Assembly: GCA_021823875.1 (NCBI GenBank)
Contig: JAKAMD010000008.1
Coordinates: 1-23,899 of the forward strand
Length of the DNA: 23,899 nt
Origin: Pseudomonadota bacterium
Lineage (GTDB): Bacteria > Pseudomonadota > Alphaproteobacteria > Rhizobiales > Xanthobacteraceae
Direction of reading: 5' to 3'
Shown here: one piece after another, positions 1 to 6,346 of the stretch
Layout: each line of letters starts with the position of its first letter
How positions within the stretch are numbered: the first letter of the stretch is position 1
Program-made: the position numbers and the translations under genes
The notes under the pieces: model-generated
Seen by the model: the letters and a program-made list of their open reading frames with translations, nothing else
Databases searched by the model: none
What the model was told of the DNA's origin: nothing

Positions 1-126
1 GATGAACATGTCGTAGAGTTTGGTCGGCTTGGCGCCGCCCTCATCCAGGCGCTGCAGGTGGCCGGATTTCACGCCGATGACACCCTTGTGGCTGCCGTTC
101 ACCAGGACGCGCTGGCTGAGGAGCAT
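1..126 (-). CDS. Partial unknown protein, N-terminal 42 residues
   Basis: An open frame reads leftward from an ATG at 126-124 and leaves the window at base 1. It begins MLLSQRVLVNGSHKGVIG and ends KPTKLYDMFI. I chose this strand because about 38 of 42 codons end in G or C, as in real genes of this GC-rich genome. The opposite frame, which ends at a TAG at 145-147, gives a composition typical of antisense shadows. No domain or signal peptide is recognisable and there is no good ribosome binding site. The gene would be divergent from rfbF with only about 48 bp between the starts. Function unknown. Confidence 0.4.
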   Translation of the reverse strand, partial: MLLSQRVLVNGSHKGVIGVKSGHLQRLDEGGAKPTKLYDMFI

Positions 127-174
127 CAGTTGCGTTGCGTTTGTTAGAGCAGGAAAGGCGCAACAGGGCATTCC

Positions 175-948
175 ATGAAAGTTGTTATTCTCGCCGGCGG
201 GCTTGGGACGCGCATTTCCGAGGAAAGCTACCTCAAGCCCAAGCCAATGATCGAGATCGGCGGCCGGCCGATTATCTGGCACATCATGAAGATCTATTCG
301 GCGCACGGCGCCAATGATTTCGTGCTCTGCTGCGGCTACAAGGGCTATGTGATCAAGGAATATTTCGCCAATTATTTCCTGCACATGTCGGACGTGACCT
401 TCGACATGGCGGACAACAGCATGATCGTTCACGAACGCCATGCGGAGCCCTGGCGCGTTACGCTAGTGGACACCGGCGAGCACACGCAGACTGGCGGACG
501 ATTAAAGCGGGTTCGCGACTACATCAGCAACGACAGGGAATTCTGCTTCACCTATGGCGACGGTGTCGGCGATGTCGATATTCGCCGTTCCATCGAATTT
601 CATCGCCAGCACGGTAAGCTCGCGACCGTCACCGCGGTATCGCCGCCCGGCCGCTACGGCGCGCTAGAACGCAAAGGCAACCAGGTGACCGGTTTTGCCG
701 AGAAACCGCGTGGCGATGGCGGCATGATCAATGGTGGCTTCTTCGTGCTGTCGCCGCGTTGCCTCGACTATATCGACGGCGACAACACCGGTTGGGAAAC
801 CGCGGCGCTCTCGCGGCTCGCCGCTGCCGGGCAATTGATGGCCTTCGAGCATGGGGGCTTCTGGCAGGCGATGGATACCCTGCGCGATAAGGCAATATTG
901 GAAGATTTTTGGGCCTCCCATCGGGCGCCGTGGAAAATCTGGCCCTAA
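175..948 (+). CDS. rfbF: Glucose-1-phosphate cytidylyltransferase
   Basis: This cytoplasmic nucleotidyltransferase converts CTP and alpha-D-glucose 1-phosphate to CDP-glucose, the first step to CDP-6-deoxy and CDP-3,6-dideoxy sugars. Visible motifs are the nucleotide-binding loop GGLGTR (8-13), KPKPM (21-25), the metal-binding stretch YGDGVGDVD (127-135), an EKP near 177, and a C-terminal FWQAMDTLRDK / RAPWK signature. The length of 257 residues matches the family. An ACAGGG six bases before the ATG can act as ribosome binding site. In most genomes the partner rfbG follows directly. Here rfbG lies 5.4 kb downstream, with an IS mosaic and three unrelated genes between, and a relic of a second rfbF sits in front of rfbG. 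The assignment is strong; whether this copy feeds the downstream rfbG is inferred. Confidence 0.95.
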   Translation: MKVVILAGGLGTRISEESYLKPKPMIEIGGRPIIWHIMKIYSAHGANDFVLCCGYKGYVIKEYFANYFLHMSDVTFDMADNSMIVHERHAEPWRVTLVDTGEHTQTGGRLKRVRDYISNDREFCFTYGDGVGDVDIRRSIEFHRQHGKLATVTAVSPPGRYGALERKGNQVTGFAEKPRGDGGMINGGFFVLSPRCLDYIDGDNTGWETAALSRLAAAGQLMAFEHGGFWQAMDTLRDKAILEDFWASHRAPWKIWP

Positions 949-983
949 TGCGGCGTTGGCACGAATAACATGAGTGACTTGCC

Positions 984-1005
984 CCCAAGGATGACCAATC
1001 CTGGG
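984..1005 (+). terminator. Hairpin after rfbF, possible terminator
   Basis: CCCAAGGAT, a 5-base loop, then ATCCTGGG forms a stem with one bulged base 36 bp after the rfbF stop. No T-run follows, so intrinsic termination is uncertain. Confidence 0.25.
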
Positions 1006-1023
1006 TGGATGAGCTGCATCTTA

Positions 1024-1605
1024 GAGCCCTTTTGAAAATTCATTCAATGAGCGATGCGCCTGAGCAGGAGGGAACTGAGGGCGACATGGGTCATAGCTTC
1101 GGAGACATCTATACGGGTTTCGTAGTCTCGCACGAGGCGGCGCCATCGTGTCATACGTCCAAAGGTTCGTTCAACGACCCATCGCCCCGGCAGGACCTTG
1201 AAGCCTGCCTCTTTGTCGGTACGCCGGCCAACCTCGACGACAAAGTCCAGGAAGGCAGCCTTGTCCATGAGTTGCCCCCGGTCGTAGGCGCTGTCGGCGA
1301 AGAGGTGCTTCAGCCATGGTCAGTGCTTGCGGATAGCATCGAGGAACATCTGCGCTCCTGCGGAATCGGAGATATCGGCGGTGGTCATGTTGATCATCAA
1401 CAGCCGACCATCGGTATCGACAGCAATATGGCGCTTGCAGCCAACGATCTTCTTTCTCGCATCGTAGCCGCGCGTTTTGGCGCCCGGCGCTTTGACCGAC
1501 TGGCTGTCGATAAAGCCCGCGCTGGGGCTCGCTTCGCGACCCACCCGTTCGCGATACGCCATCAGGGCGATTTCATGGATGGTACGAAACAAAAGCAGCC
1601 GCAGG
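1024..1605 (-). pseudogene. IS5-family transposase relic, 5'-truncated, with nonsense codon
   Basis: Read leftward, this is the middle and C-terminal part of a DDE transposase of the IS5 family (IS427/IS1031-like). The catalytic triad is still recognisable: D in FIDSQSVK, D in LFADSAYDRGQL, and E in WVVERTFGRM. The frame runs from about 1605 to a TGA at 1046-1044 and is broken once, where a Trp codon in the usual KHWPWLKHLF has become TGA at 1319-1317. No frameshift is needed. The N-terminal third is missing and replaced by an IS1380 fragment. The right terminal repeat survives as GAGCCCTTTTGAAAATTC at 1024-1041 next to TTA (1021-1023), consistent with the TNA targets of this group. The matching left end is absent, so the element is dead. 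Confidence 0.85.
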
Positions 1606-1792
1606 TTCGCGCGGGCTCGCGCCGATCCGCGATCGCTGCTGCCAGCTTGTCGGCAAGCGCAAGCTTGCGCTCCGCCAGCGCGAGCAGCATGACATCACTG
1701 TCCGAACTGATCCGCCCACCACCGAACGCCGCTGTGATCTTCTTGCTACCAACAACTGGAAACGAGAACGGCAGTATCGTATCTTAGTTCAT
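1606..1792 (-). pseudogene. IS1380-family transposase N-terminal fragment
   Basis: Leftward from an ATG at 1792-1790 the sequence reads M N stop D T I L P F S F P, then KKITAAFGGGRISSD, MLLALAERKLALADKLAA and IADRREPAR. This resembles the N-terminal signature of IS1380-family transposases: an acidic/Gly-rich FxGGRxxSD motif followed by a helix ending in DPRxPAR. Codon 3 is TAA. After REPAR (ending at 1606) the similarity stops and the frame runs into the IS5 relic, so two decayed insertion sequences abut. Roughly 55 to 60 residues of a protein usually above 400 residues remain. Family assignment is from recognition of the motif, not a search. Confidence 0.7.
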
Positions 1793-2120
1793 GGCGGGCG
1801 CGGCCTTGCTGAAGCTCAGCTCAGGATTGGCTTCGACAATCGAATCCTATGCTGCTTCAGCCCATCACGCCAAGCTCCCCAACCTCGCTATGTCGCCGTC
1901 CTGAATAAAATGGGCTAGAGGAGCCGAGGAAACGCGGTCCCCCTATCGACGCCTACCTGAAACATCCTACCACGCTCGCCCGTCACATAACCGATAGGGG
2001 ATTTCCATTTCACCGCTTCGGCGGCGCGCATGGTTAATGGAGTCTTAAGGATCGTCGGTTATCTGATGATCTCCGGTCGTCCGCTAGGGATCGGTCAGAG
2101 CGGGACGAAAAGGAGTTCAT
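1793..2120. other. Gene-free stretch between IS relics and the radical SAM gene
   Basis: I see no credible reading frame here. It holds an 8-bp inverted repeat GCTGAAGC (1808-1815) / GCTTCAGC (1854-1861), a 9-bp inverted repeat CCCCTATCG (1940-1948) / CGATAGGGG (1992-2000), and a CtrA-like box at 2034-2048. The first part may include non-coding remains of the IS1380 element end. Confidence 0.5.
2034..2048 (+). promoter_or_regulatory. CtrA-like box TTAA-N7-TTAA
   Basis: TTAATGGAGTCTTAA fits the CtrA consensus with the exact 7-base spacing. Its left half extends to ATGGTTAA, the reverse of the rhizobial half-site TTAACCAT. It lies 73-87 bases before the radical SAM start codon. Binding is inferred. 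Confidence 0.45.
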
Positions 2121-3788
2121 ATGAAGAAAGTACTTTTCATTATCCCTCCGTATTTCAACGCTGACGATTATCTCAATAACGCACGGGCGGCGGTACTGCC
2201 GCAATTCACGATTCCCTACGGCATCCTTTCTATGGAGAGCTATCTTAAAGCGACCTGTAAATCGCCCGCCGATTTGCGAATGCTCGATTTGAACATCACG
2301 TTGCAAGAACTGGTCGCAAATCGGTTCGCTGGTGATTATATGCGCGTCTTCAACGAAACGATCGAAAACCAGTTGCGTGCGTTTAATCCTAATTTTATAG
2401 GCGTGTCTGCACTGTTCAATTCGTCTGGTCGGTATATCCAGGATATCCTCAAGACCTGCAAAGACTATGACGCGAATGTCATCACGCTCGCGGGCGGAGG
2501 GCTTCCGTCAGCAGCCTACAAGATACTGCTGGATAATTGCTCGCAGCTAGATGCGGTCTGCAAGGGAGAAGGCGAATTGCCGATGCGCGATTTGCTGGAT
2601 GCGGACGACCCGTGGCAGGTTATCCGCACACATAAGTCATGGATTAGCCGAAAAGAACTGACGGAAAGCAAAGTCCCGCAGCACACGTTCATTGAAAATC
2701 TCGACGATATTCCACCATTTAATTACGACGGCATCAATCTCGACTTCTATAATAACCGCAGCCTCGACAAAAAATACGCCGGCACGAACAAGCGCGAATT
2801 GGCAATTCATACCTCGCGCGGCTGTCCGTTCTCGTGTGTCTTCTGTTCGAATCCTTCGCTGCACGGTCGCGATGTTCGCACTATGTCGGTCGAACGTGTC
2901 ATGTCCGACGTCCGGCGGATGAAAGAGGAATTTGGCATGACCGTGTTGTTGCTCGAGGACGATCATTTCTTCAACGACAAAAATCGGGCAAAGCAGATCT
3001 TGCGCGGATTGGCTGAGATGGGCGTGCGGGTGGAGTTTCCCAACGGTGTTGCCGTCTATGCCATCGACGAAGAAGTTGCAGATCTGTTTGCCAAAGCCGG
3101 CGTGTCGGCGGTAGCGCTGGCGGTCGAGTCGGGCTCAGATCATGTGCTCAACAATATTATCCGCAAACCGCTGAAAAAGCGGCTGATCCGACCGGCGGTC
3201 GAAGCATTGCGCAAGTTCAACGTGCGCTCCCATGTGTTCATTGTTATCGGTCTGCCGGGCGAGCAGGACGAGCACCGGCTCGAAACTTTGCGGATGCTGC
3301 TTGATTGCGGCTTCGATTGGACGCACGTCTATTTGGCTATGCCAATCTTCGGCAGCCGGCTTTACGACATTTGCGTCGATAACGGATACATCGAAAATAC
3401 AAAGTCGCAGGATTTCGTAGCGACGAAATCCGTTATCCGTGCCCCCGGTGTCGATCCAGTCAAGCTCGAGGCCTATGCCTACGAAATGCAGATCCGGGTA
3501 AATTTCGTTGAAAACCACAACATGAAGATCGGTCGTTACGACGTGCCGATTGATTATTTCAAGAATGTCGTGAATAAGTATCCCGATCACGCATTCGGCC
3601 ATTACTTCCTGTCCAAGTGCTACCGCGCGACCGGCCAACAGCAACTGGCGAACGAGCACTTCGCGCGCTTCTTCAATATTTGCGAGCGCGACGATTGGTG
3701 GCGTGATTTGGCGGTGCGATATAACATACATCTCCCTCCCGCATCAGATGTGGCCCGCGTCGACGCGCGTAATTGCGCGGTCGCTTGA
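2121..3788 (+). CDS. B12-binding-domain radical SAM protein with TPR-like tail
   Basis: This 555-residue cytosolic protein has three parts. An N-terminal Rossmann-like cobalamin-binding-type domain (about 1-165) includes KVLFIIPPYF, GVSALF and GEGELPMRDLL. A radical SAM barrel carries the 4Fe-4S motif CPFSCVFC (C235, C239, C242), LLLEDDHFF and ESGSDHVLNN. A C-terminal segment (about 465-520) resembles a TPR hairpin. No DxHxxG cobalamin motif is visible, so B12, if bound, would be base-off, as in several members. AAAAGGAG at 2108-2115 sets the ATG. Substrates in this superfamily include lipids, sugars and tetrapyrroles; the context suggests glycan or lipid modification, but the reaction is unknown. 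Codons end in A/T far more often than in the flagellar genes, suggesting horizontal acquisition. Confidence 0.85.
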   Translation: MKKVLFIIPPYFNADDYLNNARAAVLPQFTIPYGILSMESYLKATCKSPADLRMLDLNITLQELVANRFAGDYMRVFNETIENQLRAFNPNFIGVSALFNSSGRYIQDILKTCKDYDANVITLAGGGLPSAAYKILLDNCSQLDAVCKGEGELPMRDLLDADDPWQVIRTHKSWISRKELTESKVPQHTFIENLDDIPPFNYDGINLDFYNNRSLDKKYAGTNKRELAIHTSRGCPFSCVFCSNPSLHGRDVRTMSVERVMSDVRRMKEEFGMTVLLLEDDHFFNDKNRAKQILRGLAEMGVRVEFPNGVAVYAIDEEVADLFAKAGVSAVALAVESGSDHVLNNIIRKPLKKRLIRPAVEALRKFNVRSHVFIVIGLPGEQDEHRLETLRMLLDCGFDWTHVYLAMPIFGSRLYDICVDNGYIENTKSQDFVATKSVIRAPGVDPVKLEAYAYEMQIRVNFVENHNMKIGRYDVPIDYFKNVVNKYPDHAFGHYFLSKCYRATGQQQLANEHFARFFNICERDDWWRDLAVRYNIHLPPASDVARVDARNCAVA

Positions 3789-3851
3789 AATCCGGAGCGG
3801 AGCTTTGATCCGCGTGGGGCTTTTCGCTCGCCAGCTAGCGCGGGAGCGGCA

Positions 3852-4598
3852 TCACTCAGGCGCGACTTCGGTTGCCAAGCGAGCACAATGGATGTCCCAC
3901 CAATGGCTCCGAGGCGCGAGCCGATTGCCGGCACGGTCTCGCACCGTCGACAAATATAATGCCACCATATCCTGATGCGACAGCCATTGGCCCGGCACAT
4001 CGCCGCCGAACGGTCCTGATGAGCCAGCCGGAAAATAACGGCCGGTCGTGGGGTCCGTCATCTGACTAACGGTGGACTGGTCTAAAAGCTTGAAGCCATC
4101 ATAGCCACAGAATGCCAAGATATTCATGTACTGCAGACCGAAGCGGCAATCCTCGACGCTGACATAAAGCGGAAGCAACTCGGCTCCTCGCAACTGCTCA
4201 AGCACGCTTTGGTCGGCTCCTTCGACATCGATCTTAAGATAGTGCGGCACACCAAATTTGTCGAACAGGCTGGCTAGAGTCACGCACTCCACGTTTATTT
4301 CGGCAAATTGACTATCTTCGCGCCCGGCCCAATTGACGTGCAGACTGCTCCAGTGGTCGTTGTCCAGATTGATGAAAAATGTCGATTCGCCTGATTTTTC
4401 CCATATCGCGGCATTGAGGATCGTCAGGCGCCCTTCGTCAATAGCAGTTCGAAACCGTGCCTGCGCGCGCTCGCAGAGTTTCGGATTGGCGTCCAACGCT
4501 ACCACATCAAATCCGCGGCCCAGGTAATAGGCCGTATCATCGCCGTTGTTCATGCCAAGGTCGAAAATTAGGCGGCTATTGTCGGCGTAATGGGCCAT
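3852..4598 (-). CDS. FkbM-family SAM-dependent methyltransferase
   Basis: This leftward 248-residue protein has SAM motif I as IFDLGMNNGDD (11-21), the acidic ribose-binding residue in VVALDANP, and the FkbM hallmark LKIDVEGAD (121-129). FkbM enzymes usually O-methylate sugars or polyketides, so a methyl group on a surface glycan is the likely product. I start at the ATG at 4598 rather than 4616 because AGAGGA precedes it by nine bases and family members begin close to motif I. The C-terminus carries HWWDIH, seen in glycan-locus relatives. It converges on the radical SAM gene (63-bp gap) and is divergent from the GT2 gene. The specific substrate cannot be read from sequence. Confidence 0.85.
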   Translation of the reverse strand: MAHYADNSRLIFDLGMNNGDDTAYYLGRGFDVVALDANPKLCERAQARFRTAIDEGRLTILNAAIWEKSGESTFFINLDNDHWSSLHVNWAGREDSQFAEINVECVTLASLFDKFGVPHYLKIDVEGADQSVLEQLRGAELLPLYVSVEDCRFGLQYMNILAFCGYDGFKLLDQSTVSQMTDPTTGRYFPAGSSGPFGGDVPGQWLSHQDMVALYLSTVRDRAGNRLAPRSHWWDIHCARLATEVAPE

Positions 4599-4708
4599 TC
4601 GCGCTCGTCCTCTCATGGGCTACGTCGGGCTTCGCAGGGCCAAAAACGTATTGGCCACAAGGAAAAGGCCAGATTCGCATTGGCCGTGGCCAGCATCCAA
4701 TATGAGAG

Positions 4709-4800
4709 TTGCTGATTCGTTGAGGTGAATCACTTGTGCGAGCAAGTGGCAGTTATGCGTGGTCGAGCTTCGGCGTTTTTGCTATGCTGCGAATCAGCAA
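4709..4800. repeat. 11-bp inverted repeat with internal third copy
   Basis: TTGCTGATTCG (4709-4719) and CGAATCAGCAA (4790-4800) are perfect inverted copies. A further GAATCA at 4727-4732 forms a close TGATTC-N8-GAATCA dyad with the first copy (4713-4732). The set lies in the 245-bp region between the divergent FkbM and GT2 starts, where operators would be expected. Confidence 0.5.
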
Positions 4801-4843
4801 TGGATGATCGGAAGGTCTTCTCGAAGTTCCAGCAGCAAAGCCC

Positions 4844-5908
4844 GTGCACCTCTCAATTTTGCTTCCCACGAACCGTTGCGGACCGGCGGCAATTGCGAGC
4901 ATCGCGCAAGCTGTTTCGTGGGCAAGTCCTGACATACAGGTCATCGTACGCGACAATTCAGGCAACGCCGAGAAGCGCGCGTTGTTGCAGCATTTTCAGC
5001 GCGAGCATTGCGAGATCGCCCTCGTCGCTCCGTGCGAGCCGCTGGAAAACTATTCCGGCATTCTTCGTTTGGCCAGGGGTGAATTCATATTTTGCGTCGC
5101 CGATGACGATCAAAGCCTCAGCCGTGCTATCCTGGCGCTGCCCGAGTTGATTGCAAAGATCGGTCATGACGCCTCGGTTGCTGCAATTACTGGCACATAC
5201 GCAGTGGAATTACAGCAGGGCACCGCCACCGTAGATTACGAGGGCGTTGATTCGGAAAACCCCGTCACCCGGGTGGCGGGGTTTCTCAACTGCCAAGTTG
5301 CGAACGTGCTGTTCTACTCGGTACTTCGCCGCGCAGTCGCCGAACGCGTTCTGGATTTCATAAAGACAATTCCATTCTATCTGTCATTTCACGACCAGAT
5401 CCTGTGCCTACTCTATCTGCTCAGCGGAAAATACGTAAAACTCTCGCGTCTCTTCTACATTTACGACATCGGTGTTTGGGCGACTTCTGAATCGGCGCAG
5501 AAGCGCGATGTCGACTTCTATCGAGCTGCGGGGCTGGATTCGGCTATCAATAAACTTCATTGGCTGCTGTGCGGTTTCGAAGGCGCTGTATTGGCTCTAA
5601 ATTCGAATATTTTTCCGGATTTTCCGGTCGCGCAGCGTCAGTTGATCGCCGATTTATGGTTCTCGACGATGTACGCCCGCTTCAAGCACGGGTCGCGGTT
5701 GACGTTCGGCTCGTCGCTGACCGATGAGGCCGAAAAGCTCTGCGCCAAGCTGCGCGACGCCACCGGGCAGCTCACGTTTCAAAAGGTGCTCACTGATATC
5801 TGTAGCTTTATGGAGATCTTTTGCGTCAGCAAGGCGCAAAGCTATTTCGATTTCTGGAGTGCGGTCATCAACAAACGCCAACCGGTCTTGCGCCAGACTG
5901 GCACGTGA
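4844..5908 (+). CDS. GT2-like family glycosyltransferase
   Basis: This 354-residue protein has the GT-A fold opening LSILLPTNR, the nucleotide-binding VIVRDNSGN (33-41), and GEFIFCVADDDQ (79-90), where the acidic triplet serves as the metal- and sugar-nucleotide-binding DxD. It should transfer a sugar from a nucleotide donor to a glycan, lipid or protein acceptor at the cytoplasmic face. Acceptor and donor are unknown. The start is a GTG: an in-frame TGA at 4805-4807 excludes longer versions, and no ATG lies between. There is no strong Shine-Dalgarno sequence, so expression may be weak. Codon use is more A/T-rich than in the rfbG block. It stands alone, with about 420 bp of gene-free DNA before rfbG. 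Confidence 0.8.
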   Translation: MHLSILLPTNRCGPAAIASIAQAVSWASPDIQVIVRDNSGNAEKRALLQHFQREHCEIALVAPCEPLENYSGILRLARGEFIFCVADDDQSLSRAILALPELIAKIGHDASVAAITGTYAVELQQGTATVDYEGVDSENPVTRVAGFLNCQVANVLFYSVLRRAVAERVLDFIKTIPFYLSFHDQILCLLYLLSGKYVKLSRLFYIYDIGVWATSESAQKRDVDFYRAAGLDSAINKLHWLLCGFEGAVLALNSNIFPDFPVAQRQLIADLWFSTMYARFKHGSRLTFGSSLTDEAEKLCAKLRDATGQLTFQKVLTDICSFMEIFCVSKAQSYFDFWSAVINKRQPVLRQTGT

Positions 5909-6241
5909 GGCGGAAAGTCTTCTTCGGGGTGCGGATGCGCGGGCACGCGCCACCGGCATCTCCAAGTCCTGCTGGGCGTGGTCGAGCTTCCGGCTCACGG
6001 GGGAAAATAAGTGGGCCATACATTAACATGCTTAAGCGAAAACATGCTTAAGAGGCCGTTTCGAAACCCGCTGCGGACCCGCTCATAATGAGTTTGACCG
6101 CCATCCGCTACTGTTCAAACGCCCGATTTTATTGGGTTTGGCCTTCCCGAAGGCTCCATGAGGTGACGCGGGTTGCGAGTTTCGAAACGGACTCTAAGCG
6201 AATCGGTGGGCTGCGGCTGTATCGGACAGGCATCGCGACCG
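5909..6241. other. Gene-free stretch before the rfbF relic
   Basis: No believable gene. It contains a 12-bp direct repeat AACATGCTTAAG at 6025-6036 and 6041-6052 (16-bp period), the MITE-like element at 6052-6194, and about 45 bp of unassigned sequence leading into the rfbF relic. Confidence 0.5.
6052..6194. mobile_element. MITE-like miniature element, IS5-type ends
   Basis: A 143-bp non-coding element. Its left end GAGGCCGTTTCGAAACCCGC and the inverse of its right end, GAGTCCGTTTCGAAACTCGC, agree at 18 of 20 positions. Both ends are flanked by TAA (6049-6051 and 6195-6197), a 3-bp TNA-type target duplication. The ends share the pattern GAG-CC-TTT-GAAA with the IS5 relic end at 1024, so an IS5-family transposase probably mobilised it. 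It contains no gene. A GCCTTC/GAAGGC hairpin sits at 6141-6154. Confidence 0.7.
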
Positions 6242-6346
6242 ATGGCGTATTGCGGTTTATGGCAAGCGGTGGACATGATGGGTGACAAGACCCTGATGGG
6301 AGAGTTCTGGGTCCTTAGCCGGGCGCCATGGAAAGCCCGGCCGTGA
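6242..6346 (+). pseudogene. rfbF: 3' relic of a second rfbF
   Basis: In frame this reads MAYCGLWQAVDMMGDK, then EFW, then SRAPWKARP and TGA. It aligns with the C-terminus of the intact RfbF in this window (MAFEHGGFWQAMDTLRDK ... DFWASHRAPWKIWP). About 35 residues survive; nothing convincing of the gene remains upstream. Nucleotide divergence from the intact copy is large, so this is an old paralogue and not a recent duplication. Its TGA overlaps a GTG codon of rfbG (GTGA at 6343-6346), preserving the ancestral rfbF-rfbG junction. It cannot encode a working enzyme. Confidence 0.8.

Noticed and set aside
1..147. Rightward frame ending in TAG at 145-147 as the 3' end of an upstream gene
   Set aside because: Third-position GC is poorer than in the opposite frame, and the amino-acid make-up looks like an antisense shadow; the minus-strand frame was preferred, with low confidence.
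1005..1787. 260-codon rightward open frame
   Set aside because: It is antisense to the IS5 and IS1380 transposase relics, which carry recognisable family motifs on the minus strand; its own translation shows none.
3797..3824. GCGGA/TCCGC hairpin followed by CTTTT between the convergent radical SAM and FkbM genes
   Set aside because: Only a 5-bp stem with the T-run seven bases away; too weak to call a terminator.
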